From assembly GCA_027577415.1 (NCBI GenBank), contig JANBQS010000049.1, positions 1-45,498 of the forward strand: a DNA stretch of 45,498 nucleotides. The letters run 5' to 3'. A model generated the notes under the pieces. That model had not been told where the DNA came from. It saw nothing but the letters and a program-made list of their open reading frames with translations, and did not search any database. Positions 27,201 through 40,400 of this stretch are shown here, one piece after another; within the stretch, counting starts at the first letter, position 1; the number at the start of each line of letters is the position of its first letter. Position numbers and translations under genes: made by a program. The stretch comes from Coemansia sp. RSA 922 (taxonomy: Eukaryota > Kickxellomycota > Kickxellomycetes > Kickxellales > Kickxellaceae).

Positions 27201-28490
27201 GCTACTATCGCCGAGATGTCATTTGCTGGACACGTGGGCGTCGATATTGATCTCAGCGCGGTTTTGCATCTAAGCAATGGTGAGATGTCAGAGTCCGATA
27301 TAGTAGCAGCTATGTTTAACGAGGAACTAGGCGTAGTAATGCAAGTAGCCGATGAGCATGTCGCCGAAGTCGTAGCCGTTTTCGCCGCTGCCTCCGTACC
27401 TATTGCAGCTATCGGTATGGCTGGTCACGTTTCTGATGGCGAAGACGCGATTAGATTTAGGTGTGCTGGTATCCCAAGTGGTGTGGTATTGGAGAGATCA
27501 CGTCGCTCAATGTGGGCTGCTTGGTCTGCCACCTCATACCACATGCAGGCGATGCGCGACCACCCACAATGCGCTATTGAGGAGCACCATTTGATCGCCA
27601 ATGACTTGGACAAAGGTCTGCGTTACGAGCTGACGTTCGATGCCCGCGATACTATCCATACTTATTTGCCCTTGTTGGATGCGCGTCCAAGAGTAGCTAT
27701 TTTGCGCGAGCAAGGTGTTAATTCGCATGCCGAAATGGCCTATGCCTTTTATCAGGCTGGATTCGAGTCGGTGGACGTGCATATGACAGATATATTCTCG
27801 GGACGCGTCACCCTAAGCCAATTTGTTGGTGTTGCGGCCGTCGGCGGTTTCTCCTACGGCGATGTTTTGGGTGCGGGGGCGGGCTGGGCCAAATCGATAT
27901 TATTGTCTCCTATGGTGCGCGATCAATTTGCAGAATTCTTCGAGCGCTCCGATACGTTCGCACTGGGTGTTTGTAACGGATGCCAGATGCTATCGAATCT
28001 AAGGGATGTTATTCCGGGCACTGAAAACTGGCCTTATTTCATCGCTAATGAGAGCGAGCAGTATGAGGGCCGTGTGGTTTTGGTAGAGGTAACTGGCGGT
28101 GGTGTGTTTTTGGACGATATGAAGGGTTCACAATTTCCTATCGTCGTTGCGCATGGCGAAGGTCGTGCGAGGTTTGCTACCGATAGTGCGCGCCAATCGT
28201 TCGTTGACGAGGGACTGTCTGCCGTTCGTTACGTCGACCGTACTAATTACCAGACCAGCGATGAGCGTATTTCGTACCCGATGAACCCCAACGGCTCTGA
28301 TTTGAATTTGGCAGCAGTATCCACGGCTAATGGCCGTGTACTTGCTATAATGCCACATCCCGAGCGTGTAGTGCGTACTGATGCCAACTCCTATCTACCC
28401 GCCTCTTCTGTTGATTGGGAGTATGGACCTTGGTCACGTATATTTATTAACGCTAGGCGTTGGGTTCACAGCCAAAGTTTAAGTCTATAG
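24225..28490 (+). CDS. ADE6: Phosphoribosylformylglycinamidine synthase (FGAM synthase)
   Basis: It catalyses the fourth step of de novo purine synthesis, converting FGAR, glutamine and ATP to FGAM in the cytosol. The 1421-aa single-exon protein has the order of the large fused PurL type. The N-terminal domain comes first. The synthetase core includes [17 protein letters not shown] and [11 protein letters not shown], and a second half with PVGKDSMSM and YHDRSDGG. The C-terminal glutamine amidotransferase domain starts at [18 protein letters not shown]. Its catalytic triad is Cys1250 (GVCNGC), His1378 and Glu1380 (MPHPERV). It is slightly longer than yeast Ade6 (about 1358 aa). The 3' end overlaps the convergent MAK3-like gene by 25 coding bases. 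Confidence 0.97.
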   Translation: MAMLVVPGRTSAVSGFRLSALIEKFPFPAGAITGIRAYHVHFVDISTSVDAQAVYAAALANHTPAVTPGEISPDDAEQVWAVISSLLCGPGESSAAPHAPILLVNDNTATPADEHSIWVLPRSGTISPWSSKATDIFHLCGLSQAVLRVERGTVYQLSFADGFKPGFKLSEHKQIIEAGSDRMTEAVYEGCPPASAVFAKVTEPRPLRAVGIHEGERLVEPITRIEMKAQVAGDKTEQRRRGIDLLSQANRELGLALASDEISYLVDAFLGDMVGGRDPTDAELMMFAQVNSEHCRHKIFGATWTIDGKAQDQSLFDMIKATQKANPQHVLSAYSDNAAVLEAYNAEGIRSWAPQAEQQWAMSDVKGGVHIVAKVETHNHPTVISPHAGAATGTGGEIRDEGAVGVGSKPKCGLVGFAVSDLRIPGFEAPWESATEHVGAPSHVATPLQIMLEAPLGAAAFANEFGRPAILGFFRTLLQRVPTSMPPVTGGLLDEPDMPGELRGFHKPIMVAGGMGSVRREHVEKHAFQSGAKLVVLGGPSMLIGLGGGAASSVESGAQAADLDFASVQRGNPEMERRCQMVIDACTSLGSDNPIAFVHDVGAGGLSNALPELVHDSGLGAIIEIRDVPCADGSLSPMEIWCNESQERYVLAVTAAQLPVLVSIAARERCPCAVVGTATSEQRLQVSDRLSGGFVIDLPMDVLFGKPPRMARDSDTLMTPRVVFDATLARYQPQVDYLARVGVAADRVLRLPCVASKSFLVTIGDRSVTGLVARDPMVGPWQVPVADVAVTCSGYDPKVKSGEAMALGERPSLATVDAAAASRMAAGEALTNLAAADLPSAEWIKLSANWMAAAGHPGEGARLYSAVQALSEFCQSLGISVPVGKDSMSMQMRWKDQTVTAPVSLVVTAFSAVADTSRTLTPQLQKQGTILLADLSGGHRRLGGSALAQVFSRVGAHVPDADPRLLRSFIEALQQVRERILAYHDRSDGGLFATIAEMSFAGHVGVDIDLSAVLHLSNGEMSESDIVAAMFNEELGVVMQVADEHVAEVVAVFAAASVPIAAIGMAGHVSDGEDAIRFRCAGIPSGVVLERSRRSMWAAWSATSYHMQAMRDHPQCAIEEHHLIANDLDKGLRYELTFDARDTIHTYLPLLDARPRVAILREQGVNSHAEMAYAFYQAGFESVDVHMTDIFSGRVTLSQFVGVAAVGGFSYGDVLGAGAGWAKSILLSPMVRDQFAEFFERSDTFALGVCNGCQMLSNLRDVIPGTENWPYFIANESEQYEGRVVLVEVTGGGVFLDDMKGSQFPIVVAHGEGRARFATDSARQSFVDEGLSAVRYVDRTNYQTSDERISYPMNPNGSDLNLAAVSTANGRVLAIMPHPERVVRTDANSYLPASSVDWEYGPWSRIFINARRWVHSQSLSL

Positions 28491-28960
28491 GCATCGGTAC
28501 CGCCCAGGTAATATCTAAATAATCTTTTATCTCTTATAAATCCCAACCCCTCATAAAGAGCCAAAGCACCTTTATTTTCAGTCTCTGTCTCCAATGTAAC
28601 CTCATCAGCACCCTGATTCCTCATAGCCTCCAAGGCTTTTAGGACTAGTGTGGAGCCGATACCCTGTTTCCGAAATTCCTTTCCCACTGCTACCATACCT
28701 ATATAACCGCGAGATAACGATGGTTTGTCGTCAGAGAAATAAGTATCGATGCCGCGGCGACGGTGTGGTTCTAGTTTGCAGATTACTACGCCGGCACATT
28801 CTCCTTCGTGGTGTGCTAATATGCAGAGTGAGGGCCATTGATGTACAAAATATCGATATGTGTATATGGAATAGGGTTCGGATAAATCACGTTCGATTAA
28901 CTTTATAGCGGGAATCAAGTCATCCTCTGTCTTGTACGTAGAGTAAGTGATATTAGACAT
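28466..28960 (-). CDS. MAK3: N-alpha-acetyltransferase 30, NatC catalytic subunit
   Basis: It acetylates N termini of proteins beginning Met-hydrophobic, acting on ribosomes with the NatC auxiliary subunits. The 164-aa protein is a complete GNAT domain. The substrate-binding stretch [13 protein letters not shown] (26-38) is characteristic of Mak3/Naa30. The acetyl-CoA motif is RKQGIGST (97-104). The [21 protein letters not shown] region (from 121) carries the strand and Tyr near the active site. The last residues, AYRLKLWL, are encoded by DNA that also encodes the ADE6 C terminus on the other strand. The ATG at 28960 is preceded by an A-rich leader. Confidence 0.93.
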   Translation of the reverse strand: MSNITYSTYKTEDDLIPAIKLIERDLSEPYSIYTYRYFVHQWPSLCILAHHEGECAGVVICKLEPHRRRGIDTYFSDDKPSLSRGYIGMVAVGKEFRKQGIGSTLVLKALEAMRNQGADEVTLETETENKGALALYEGLGFIRDKRLFRYYLGGTDAYRLKLWL

Positions 28961-29748
28961 GATTTGAAAGAAGAAAAAAGAAAAAAATTTATCAAAATGT
29001 TTTTTTTTTCTTCAAACTCACAATAGTTAATTTTTTCCTTAACAGTATATTGATAGGGCAGTATGGGATTAGCTGATTCAGGCTTTAAACATGTTATTTG
29101 AATAAAAAAAAATTAGGTTCCAAAGATAATTGACACAATACATTGACAGCTGACATGTATTTTTGTGTAAAAACAATACATACCATGTGCAAAACAGACG
29201 CTGAGAGATAAACCAGTTAAAAAAATAAGAATTAGCCGAACAGATAAAAAAAAATATTTTTTATGTTTTTTTTTTCTTTCATTTTTCTATCTGCAAGTAG
29301 GGTTCTGTTCCCACTCCTTTTTTTTGTCGATCACTAATATGCAATCTATACATGGTTGGGAACACACATGTATTAAAAAAAAAAGGAAACCAGATAAATG
29401 AATGTGGAGTACAGAAGAAAATAAAATAAAAAAAGATGAGATTTACCTAGCTTTCTGATGCACTCAACTGCACAATTGTAGGGACATACATTGTCTGTAG
29501 TGGGGGGGGAGTGGTACTTTTTTTTTATTTTAGAAAACACCTCTCTCCCTACTTTTTCCCGCCTGCCCGCTCAGACTCTAGTCATCCTCCCAAACGATAC
29601 AAGAAAAAGAAAGCGGAAGACCCAAGGAGTGGTTATGTTCTTCTTTTCATCTTTCTTTCTTTTTTTTCTTTTCTTTTTTCATTCCTTTTTTTTCCATTTC
29701 CCTTGTTCTTTGTCCTGCATTATTCTGGTGATCGCAATTGCTTGCTAA
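28961..29748. other. Intergenic low-complexity region
   Basis: A 788-bp gap between the divergent MAK3-like and ABC-transporter genes. It is dominated by poly-A and poly-T tracts, with a G-run near 29500 and a long pyrimidine tract (about 29636-29705) that probably forms the transporter leader. Open frames at 29491-29930 are by-products of the T-rich sequence. No repeat or RNA gene is recognised. Confidence 0.5.
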
Positions 29749-32700
29749 ATGGACTACTCAGCTATACAACTACTGGTAACCGTCGTACGCAACTATCTAG
29801 CGTCATGGTTAGTCCAACTAAGCGCTTTTCTCTACGTATGGCAATGGGTCAGGTAAGGCCAAAAAAACACCATCTTATTCTCCTTTATGTGTTGCTGCGG
29901 GTTTGTGCGTTCTATGCGGGACAAGAGTAACACCTACATAAAGAGGAACAAAAAAAACATACCTCGCTCTTTCTTTCATGTCATGTTACCAGTATCACCT
30001 GAGATTTTGAATGCAAGGATATTTGAAAATAGGGAACATCCCCTCTCTCTTCTACAATTAGAGACAATCTCTCTCCCCCTCTCCTGTTTCTGTTTAATTA
30101 TTCTCTAGAATAACTGTCTAAAAAATTTTTCCCACTTCTTATGTAGTCTCATCCTGCATATCTTGGGATTGCTTATTGTCCTAAAGGTCACAAGTCAACA
30201 AATCGATAGCCGTGCATATGTCCTAAGCGCCGTTCTTTTCGCCGTTAGCGCGCTTACATATTTTGACAATATGTCGCCCGTTATTGTCCGAGTATTTGTG
30301 CCTATTCTGATATCACAAACTCGCCGACAATTGTCAGAACCTCCTCGCGCCAATTCGCCATCCCCGACAATGCTTATACCCATTGCAGCTCTGGTAGCCT
30401 TTGGGAGCGCGCGGCTTGGAGAAATAGACATTACTCGCGGTAGGGATTGTCAATACGTCTTGCATATTTGCTTGTTAATTGCCGATGTTTGGCTTCTTGT
30501 GACCCAGTGCCGTACATTGTTCAGTCTGAGCAACACGATGTCTACCACAGCGAGTCCGATGTCTGCCACAGCGAGTCCGATATCTGCCAGCACTGAAGAT
30601 ACACAGCCGCTGCTCTCTCGGCTGACATACCACTGGGTTGTACGATCACTGCGCTCTTCACCGGTTATAGTTCCTCCGACACCAGCGTCTATGGACCCGC
30701 ACTCGCTATTACTCTGGTTCAATAGCCATTGGCAACGTCGGATCGCTAATGGACAATACCCATTGGCGTCCACATTGGGGCGTGCGTTTGCCAGCGACTT
30801 GTGTCTAGCTAGTGGTCTACGCCTAATCGTATACGTAAACGACGTCGCGTTACCAATCCTCGTAGCGCGAATGTTACGCGAACTCAGCGTCAATACTTTC
30901 TCCATGTCACGGGCACTAATCGCCCTATCCATATACTCAGTACTCTCGGTGATAGCGACAGTTATTGAGCAGAACCAGATAGACATAAGGGATAAGGTCA
31001 AGCTTAAAATACGCATTGCGTTGACTGCCGCCGTACACCAGAGTATGCTTCTAGGTAGCTCGTCGTCAGCGGAGGCCCGGCGTTTGGACACGGATATGTA
31101 TTCGTGTGGGATTCGCAATACCCAGCAATTGGCTACACATATTGTGAACCTGACTGGCGCTATTTGGCTTCCTGTGCGTGTCACCGCTGGTCTCTACGTA
31201 TTCTATCGACAAGTCGGTTGGGCTGTAGTACCTGGTATCGCCATAGTATTATTGTACCTACCATTACGCAAACTTTTGGTATCTCGCAGTACCCGGGCAC
31301 AAGTGCAAGCAGCAAAGGCGTCTAGTCAGCGTGTCGGTTTATTGACACAATTAGTGGAAAATATTATTCCATTGCGGATGCTTGGCTGGGATCGTCTATT
31401 GGCTGATCGGATACAGGGATTGCGGGAGCGTGACGAGCTGAAATTTACTGTCGAGTCGAATATGGCTACTTCTCTCCTATCGTTTGCTCGCACTGCGTGT
31501 CGCTCGGGCGGACCACTGGGATCTCTGTTTATATACAGTGTGTATTATCTTACGTCCAGTGGCTATTTATACGTTACTGCTGACCAAGTTTACATTGTTC
31601 AGGCCATACTACGCGAATTGTTCCCGTTACTCATTGACGTACCTCATGCTTTTGATAGCTGGTGGGCTGCTCGCCGCCCCTACGAACAGATCGAAGGACT
31701 GCTATTGCTACAGACTGAACCCAGTCAGGAATCTCGATCATCCGTGTTACCAGCAGAGATAGCGATTCAGATCGTCGATGGGTTATTTACTTGGACTTTG
31801 ACTGACGCAGACCGCACTCAAACGCTCTCTATACCCAAACTGGACGTTACGCAGGGCCAGCTAATCGCGGTAGTGGGGAAAGTCGGTGCAGGAAAGTCGT
31901 CGCTACTATTGGCGCTACTAGGCGAGATGAAGCAGAGCAGCGGCGAGACGCGTATTAACCACAAGCTGAAATTTGCACATGTCTCACAAACCCCATGGCT
32001 AATGAGTACGACGATCCGCGACAACATATTATTCGGCCTACCTTACGACGAGACCTGGTACACAAAGGTCATCGACTGTTGTGAGCTTCAGCACGATATA
32101 GACCACTTGGTTCTCCGAGACCAAACCATCGTTGGCAACGGCGGTATGGCGCTGTCGGGTGGACAGAGAGTGCGTGTGGCATTGGCGCGTGCTGTTTATG
32201 CTCGACCCCAAGTTATTCTTTTGGATGATATTTTGGCCTCGGTCGACGCCAATGTCGGCAAACGCCTCGTGGATCGCGTGCTGTCTCCTTTGGGTCTGTT
32301 GTCTGGATCTACTTGTATTGTCGTCACTCAGAGTCCCGCTGTACTTGCCATTGCCTACGGTGTTTGCGTAGTATTCAAGGGTCGAGTCTCGGCTCCACGT
32401 ACTCTCAATGAGCTATTGAGTGATACGGGTACAGATTTTTGCGCAATGGCTGGGATTAGTACCCTAGAACCACCAGTACTAGCCGAGCCTTTGGTACTTG
32501 CTACGCCGCCCAACAGCAGTTCCTTACGTTCGGCTACAATTGACAATGTCACTGACACTGTAAATGTTCCGGCAACAGATCTAGCCGTTAAAACGCAGTC
32601 GGTATACCAATGGCAGCAGTACTTGGTACCGGTACGCTACATGCTGCGCCTGTGCGGTGGATCAGTAGTAGCATTGCATTGCTTGACAGTCGCCGCGCAG

Positions 32701-34392
32701 TGTATAGCGTCACGCAAGGCACAGTTGTGGCTAGCAAAGCCGATTCCCCTAGTTGACGAGCAAGCCGCGCAGCCCTGGCACCCGACAATGTGGCATTTTG
32801 CCATGTGTACAGCCTGGTGGATGGCCGACGTCACACTCGAATTGGGCGGACAATGGTGGACGGAGGTAGTTTGGCGACGCTCAATGTTTGTCAAATCACA
32901 CGGCGAGTTGCTCCACAGCACAGCAAGAGCACCGCTCTCGTTTTTCGCCAGTATGCCGCTAGGCCGAATACTATCATTGTTTACAGATAGCCAGCTAGAC
33001 GTCGATACTCGTATGCCGCAGCGGCTAGCCAATTTAGCGACATTTGCAGTCAAACTGTCATTCGAGTCCTGGGTCATCCTCACGTTCCACCCGGCGCTCG
33101 TAGCCTCGGTAGTCGCAGTTATTATTGCCATGCGGTACATAGTCACAGCCTCAAGAGGTCCCTTGGCGGTGTATCTCGCTGCGCAAACTGATGCCCGTCC
33201 AATGATCGACGAACAGTATCAAGAGGCGCTGGCTGGCGCACAGACCATTCGTGCGTTTGGTGCATACGATTACGCGGCGCGTATGCTGAGTACCCGAGTA
33301 TCAGCATTTGTTGGCGCTCAGCGTGCAGGCGATTGTGTAGAGACGTGGATCGATATGGCCATGTCCTTGTTGCGCTGTGCTGTTACCAGTATCGCCTTTG
33401 CTATCGCGTTGTTGGGAGCTGCTAACGGAATATCTATTGATCCTACGTACATGTCATTGGTGTACTGGAGTATTACATTTCTCTTGGCTCGTATTCAACA
33501 TTTGGTCCGCCACTCACACGCACTTTTCTCTAGCTTGGACCGCGCAGCCCGTTTTATCAAGTTTACCGATATGGAATCCGAGACAGACCTACGAGATCGC
33601 AAGGCTAAAGACAAGGTTCCCGAACACTGGCCATCATCCGGCTCTATTGTCTTTAGCAAAGTGTGCGCACGCTACAGTAGTGTAAAGTCTAGCGACTGGA
33701 TACCTGTGGGTGAGCTTGTACTGAACCAAATATCGTTTACTATTGAGAGCGGACAACATGTGGGTATTGTCGGACGTACGGGTGCGGGCAAGACTAGTAT
33801 CGCTATGGCATTGTTAGGATTACTGAGTCCCGAATCAGGCACGATAACCATCGACTCCATCGACATTACATCAGTCACACTCGATATACTGCGCGAGCGA
33901 CTAGCCGTAGTACCGCAATCAGCACCAGTATTACAAGGAACCGTGCGGTTTAACGTAGATCCCAGATCAGCTCACAGCGACGACGAGATTCGAAAAGTAC
34001 TTGACGATGTCGGATTGTCTGATTGCTCTCTGGACGATACAGCGTTGGAGGCATGGAGCATTGGTCAGCGCCAATTACTGAGTGTGGCACGGGCAATGCT
34101 GAAGAACTCACGGATCCTTATCCTCGATGAAGCTACAGCATCGATTGATCCACAGGCAAACCGACAGCTGCACGCAGTAATTCGGCAGAAATTAATACAG
34201 TGCACAGTCATCGTTATCGCACATCGCTTGGAGACTGTTTACGACTGTGACCAAATATTAGTCATTGACAGTGGCCAGGTATGTGAGCGTGGGTCACCAG
34301 CCATGTTGCTAGCCAACTCTCGATCAAGATTCGCTTTGATGGCAGCAACGAATACTCAGAGTCAATCAATAACTTGTAGTAGTAGTGGATAA
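29749..34392 (+). CDS. MRP/ABCC-type ABC transporter (two exons proposed)
   Basis: A full-length ABC exporter of the multidrug-resistance-associated class, probably moving conjugates or organic anions across the vacuolar or plasma membrane (role inferred from family). The large frame has no ATG near its start: it begins after an acceptor at 30146 and is open back to 30147. Splicing to a short exon 29749-29852 (in-frame TAA immediately before its ATG) gives 1449 aa starting MDYSAIQLLVTVV and adds a hydrophobic N-terminal segment. NBD1 has Walker A GKVGAGKS (612-619), signature LSGGQRVRVALARAVYA and Walker B VILLDD. NBD2 has Walker A GRTGAGKT (1244-1251), a modified signature WSIGQRQ, Walker B ILILDE and the switch histidine in IAHRLETV. 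NBD1 has Asp instead of the catalytic Glu after Walker B, as usual for ABCC proteins. The first exon is less certain than the rest. Confidence 0.88.
29853..30146 (+). other. Proposed 294-nt intron in the ABC transporter gene
   Basis: The donor is CAG|GTAAGG and the acceptor TTCTTATGTAG|T. Removal joins two hydrophobic coding segments in frame, with the split codon AG+T giving Ser. It is longer than the two other introns here. An alternative donor (CTG|GTAACC near 29776) with acceptor 30108 also gives an open frame but a less hydrophobic N terminus. Confidence 0.5.
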
Positions 34393-34434
34393 ATATAACT
34401 TTTTTTATTAGCATATTTTCATCATTTAAAAAAA

Positions 34435-37400
34435 TTAGATACCAAAACTGCTCTTTAGCGCAATCCTACCCGATGACGGAACACCATCGATATCACGCTC
34501 CGTACTCGCCGTGGTATCCGCCGAGGCAGATGACTTGACAGATGATCGTGAGCGAATAGCCAGTTCGAGACGCCGTTTAGCTGTTGGCTGAGTGGCAGAC
34601 AGTTTGATCAATATAGATCTAAATGTTTCTGGTGCCTTTGTAGCAAGTCCCAGAATAGCCTCCGCCAGACAGGTTTCTTGCAAGCTCAACATACGGTTCA
34701 GCTCGTCGGGTAGCATAGACAGCATGAGCATTAGTACAGCCGCCATGACCAATCCAGGTTGCGCTGGATCCGAATACCGCGCAGTGGCAAAGGCAGCAAG
34801 TGCATCCAATGCCCTTTCCAATACCACACTTGTTGGCGAGTCGAGTTGGACAAACACCAGTTTTGCTAGTGCTGGAATCACTGCTCGCGCCAAGGCCGGA
34901 AACACTGGTACGGGCGTACTAGACCGTGCTAGACATAGGGGCACATCGAGCAGTAACATCAGTTGCTGAGCAGATGACGTAGTAGCCAATTTGTCGGCGA
35001 GAACAGATACAAAGCACGCCTGAACTGCATTCGACACTTGCAGTACCTGAGACTCCGCCACCAGGAGATGAGCCACTACGCCCAACGCAGCAACCACGAC
35101 GTTATCGTCAGATTCGGTCTGGAGCAACTGCAATAGTAGCGAGTTGGTCATATCAGAGATCAGCCCGACATCGTTGTTGAGCACATCGCCGCCGCTCAAC
35201 ATGTCATTGCCATCTGCGATAGTAGCAGCGTCGAGCCCAGTTGTGCGTCGTACAAAGCTGGCCAGAGTATCAGCGGCAGATTTAAAGTGTCCGTCAGCAA
35301 TAGTAAGCATCGACTGCCGCCACAGACTCAGCCAAAAGGCAACCAGAGGAGCACTCTTAGGGCGACGACGGCTTATTACAACAGCCAGAATCTCCAGACA
35401 AGTGCCCACGACAGTCAGAGCCTCCTTTTCGTCCGACAAGAGACTCTGCGCAGCCTGCCACGTACCGACAATATCGCGGACCACAGTCCGACCAAAGGCA
35501 CTTAGACCCAGTAGACCCGGCACATCGTCCTTTGCACACTCTACATCGAGCTCTTCAACCGAGAACAGCCACTGATCGAGCAATGTAGTGTCACCCAAGA
35601 GAGTAAGCAGCGACAGTGCCACGTCCAGCGCCTTGACTACAGCATTCACACGTACACCACGGTTGGCACGCTGTTGACTATCCACTGACACAGCACCGCC
35701 TTCGTTAAACGGCGCAACGACGCTAGACACAGCGTTTGTCCATAGCTCTTCGACCAACCAGGATTTAATGCATCCAGGCGAGTTTGTATCAGCAAACAGC
35801 GAGGTCACATCAGGCAATTCCAAATCCAATAGTGCGCTTACCGTGGATAACAAAGACGACAAGAGATTCATGTCGCTCAGCCACTGAGCTCCAATAGCGC
35901 TAGACGCTGATTGTGTCGGACCATAGACGCGAATACCGGCTCGTTGGAGACTAGAAATACGCTCAGCTTCAGTGTCATTGCCAGTCTGTCCACCGACATC
36001 CAGAGGACCAACTAACTGCGCAGCCACCATGAATGGGCCATTTGAAAGACTAGTATGTGCATACCGGCTCATAGATGATAATACCGATAGTCGTGATAAC
36101 TCTTGCAGGGAAAATCCAAGCAAAAGAACAGCAGAAATTCCACTGGATTCAGGCCCCCGCAAGCGAGTCAATAGCTCATCGTAACCGGCTCCAAGCTCGG
36201 AGGATGTGCCGAGCAAAAGTAGTTTAGATACAGAGTCCAAGAAATACGGCAGATAAGCGCGATACCAGACAGCCAATGGCTCTTGCACCAATCCGACATA
36301 TGTAGACTCCAGGCCCAGATTCAGGCCCATTCCAATATCGACTTTCTCGGTACACCGCAAAAACGCGAGCTCTTCGTAGACGTCGCGCTGACGCATACCA
36401 ATAACAGCAGTATCTCTAATAGCGTCCAGCCACAAGCGACCCAGCAGCGGCAGATGCAACTCCAGGGCATCTCTCAGAACACCAGGACCCCGTCTCACCG
36501 CATACCCGAGTATAGTCGACCACGAGTACAAGATAGTCAGCTTTGTCACGATCTGCATCTGCGGCGTCGATATACCTACGTCACCAGCAAAAGTTGGCTG
36601 AGGCGCGAGCAATCGAAGGATACGCGTCAGCGTGGCTCGGTCTCCACTGACCAGTCCAGACACCACAAACGCAGTGGCGGTGAGGACAGCCTCCTGTGTG
36701 ATTTGCGGAGCCACTAGAGATTCGCTCAATACGGGCATAAAGGCCGAGCTCAATTGTGCCTGGTAAATGCCCAGCACTGACTGTCCCTCGCCACGTACCG
36801 CCGGGTCTTCGACATCTTTGAACTGAGCAATCAACCGCTGCAACAGATGCTGGCCCAAACAACACAGAGTAGGAGACTGAGTAGCTGGCGCTGATGCCGC
36901 CATATACCCGACACTGACCAAGTCTGCCAACAGCGGAGTCAGTGGGTGCGAGCGCCAACAAACAGAATGCGACTTGGTATCAGTCTGTGGGCGTAGTCGG
37001 TCGACGCAGTCCAGAATAGCAACAATAGCAGCGATTGCCAGCTGTTTAGCCGCCGAGCTGAACGGCCGAGCACCATCGTCATCGGCTATAATAGCCTCTA
37101 CGTCATTTCCTAGCACTTTCTCTTGGCGACGAATAGATGCCGGCATAATAGCAGTAGCACGCTTAGTAAACACGGCGCTTAAAGCCGCAACAACTGCTCT
37201 CGTCTTGGGAATACCAGACTCCGAATCGCCGTCAAGCTCCAGTTGAGCATACTCATGGGTACATGCCAGACTGACAGTCGTATGGATAAGCCGCTGCAGA
37301 TCAGCAACCAACTCTGCCACAGAGTCACCGCGACACTGCTCAGTGACCGCGCTATAAAGTACCAGTGCCTCCCAAACAACGTCACAGAGCGCCCAGTCGT

Positions 37401-40400
37401 CAGCATAGTCGACAACCCGCGATCCATACAGTCTCAGTATACCTTCGAGTGCTGACACAGCTACGCAATGGAAGGCGTGGATACCGCCCGAGTGGCCATA
37501 GTACGCAGCCCGCCTAGTACGCATAATAGGACGCAAAGTATGCTTAACTAACAGGGGTAGGAACTCTGGCTCGCGGGGCGCAAAGAACAACAATTGCTTT
37601 TGCGTAGCAAATATGAACTGCGCCGATGTCTGCCACCTCGCATCAGGGTCAGCAACCAAAGAGAGCTCTGCTGATCTCTCGATATGTACGCCAGTCGATG
37701 GCAAAGACCGCCTCAGCTCACGCAACAGTGTGAGTACCGAGTCGCGAGTCACATCGTCCACTTGTAGCTCGGGCCCAAACACCAAAAGCAGGGAACTAAC
37801 TAGATGACCTAATGCTGCGCGTGCGTCAAACGAGTCGACGTCAGAACGTGCACACACAAATGCAAAATCGGCATCAGGCACCGTCGCAGCATGACGCTGC
37901 TCGTCGGCAGAGCGTCCATGATGAGTAGTACTGTTGGGATGTGTAATCGCCGCATCACGTCCATACGCCGTAATTGAACCGAGAGCCATAGCACTGCCGC
38001 TTTCTGTCTGACGCGCCCAAGCATGCAGGTCAGTAGCCGAACGCAATGGCAAAACACGCTCATGGGAGCCAGCACAGTCAGTCGAGGTAGCTGGAGGCAC
38101 ATGCTCTTTACCGCGTACCCACAGCGCCGACGCGTGGAGTGGCATGGCATGCGAGTCGCTGAGAAACAGTTTCAGTGTCATCTGGAATGTATCCCGCGCG
38201 TAGGGCTCAAACATATAGCCAGCCGACATTGCAGCCTCAGCCAACGCTCCAATAGCCCATGAGTGAACGATAGGGTCTTTATCGCTGGCCAACGAGTGCA
38301 GCAACACGACTACCTGTCGCAACGTACCCAGTGCCACAATAGACCCAGCTCGAGAATATAATGAACCTAGGGCGACTGCAGCTCCTGCTCGGGCGAACCG
38401 ATCCCGCGATCTAATCGCCTGGCTAGTTAGATGGTCCATCAGACTAGGCAGGTAGCTGGCTGTTGCATCGCGAGTCACAGCTGCCAAACACCCAATGACC
38501 TCGCCAGCTACTAGGCGATGTGCAGCCGAGGGTAAAACCAATGCTGCTCTAGACACGTCGACCATAGCACGAGCGACGCGCGGAGCAACCTCCATAGCTG
38601 CTTTCGACTTTGCCTGGTTAACTCCTCGGATAGCCGCATAAAGCGCAGCCAGGATATTGGTCAGTACAGCAGCGTATCGGTGCGAATTGAATGGCAGTCC
38701 GTTAAGCTGCAACACCAGGCCATCAAGCACGGTAAGCTGAGCGTTCTCAGACAGCGTAGGGAACAGCCGCCCGAATAGCTGCACAGAGGCATCTACCAGA
38801 CACATATACGTTGGCGGCGACTCTGTCGTATACGTTTGGATCGGCTGCGAGTGTCTAAAGGCTGCCGGCATTGGACATAGTGCACTGAGCCAATCATGCT
38901 CAGTTGCTCTCATACTGCAGCTGCCAAAATCCATATCGCCGCTCGACAAGCCCAAAGACGACGATAATGAAGACCCGCTTTCAAGTCCGAAAACAATATC
39001 CTGCAACAACGTCGTCATTCCAGTCTCCGCCTCATATCCCCACGGCCCACTACGGAACCCACGCAGACACGTCACCACTCCAGCATTAGATCCAGAATCT
39101 TGGTCGCTATTTCTGTCTGCAGCACCCACAGAAGAAACAGACAAGGCCGGCGACAACACAGCTGGATCCCTAGTGTTCCGTGTATGAGCCGAAGCAGTCA
39201 CTGCAGCAGCACCCACACGAGTACCAAGCATCTCGTATAGATTATCCACGCTGCCAATCGCCTGCTCGATCAGTCGCACAGTAGGCAGAGTCATAGCCGC
39301 CACGAGCTCAGAGTGCTGCGCAGTCAAAGTCTGTAGACATTCGACGACACGACCACGTACCTGCATATGGCTAACAAGCAAAGACGTTTGGATCGGCAGT
39401 TGCCACATAGGTCTCGCAGGATCAATAGTCTCAAATGAGGTGCCCGTAGCCTGCGACATTGACACCCGTCGCAAATTCTGGACCGGTGGTGGTGGGGCAT
39501 CGAGTGCGTTATCAACAAACATCAATGTCGACTTGAGACTAGCCACTACGCGCCGTAGATCGCCCTCATTTAGCTGACACTCAGAGTCACAAGTACGCAT
39601 AAAACAGACAAGGTGTGAAAGCGCCATATACCGCGACTGCAAATAATGAGCACGCAGAGGCCACGCCATATCGCCCGTAACAAACCCCGCATTAGAGCCA
39701 GCAGCCGCGCTGTCAGGCGGAGGCAGAGCCACCATCCACAGGGACATCCACTGAGTACGAGCCCGCGCGGCCACAAACGCCGTACCAAGAGTAGTCAGCC
39801 CTGAGAGCAAAATCCATCCAGCCGTCATACGCATATTAGCCAACGCCACATTGACTCCGCTCGGCACAGCTCGGCTATTAACTCGGCGCCTCGCATTCTT
39901 TGCAGGCATTGGAGAAGCCACGCCCAGCGACATTGCAACGCCAGCAGGATCAGCACCATCCACCACGCCATTGCCGTCATTGACGATCTCGGGTTCCACG
40001 CGCTGATACGCGGCATTCAGTAGCCGAATAGCAATACTATGTACCCACTCAACAAGGTCTAATGGTACACCCGACAACAGATCCGAGTTATTGCCAATAA
40101 CTCCAGCAATCGCATAGGCATACCCCACAGTTCTCTTCATAGCGTCAAGCGACGCGTCAGAGTGAGCTGAGCAGTGGGCGCAGAACTGCTGGAACCGCGA
40201 GATAAGCGTAGACAACACACGCGATACTCGCGCCCTGTCATTACGTATCAAGGAAGAAAGCGCTGACGCTGCATTGATCCTTATAGCTTCATTGGAATCA
40301 GCCAGCCAGCGCTCCAGTGGCACTACCCATAGCTCATCCTCGCAGTCGTCAGACTCGAATACGTCTAGGGCACGAACCGACTCGCCCAAGTCCTCTACCA

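Noticed and set aside
29491..29930. Phe-rich frames upstream of the ABC transporter
   Set aside because: They come from a long T/C-rich tract. The frame through the proposed first exon meets a stop after splicing to exon 2.
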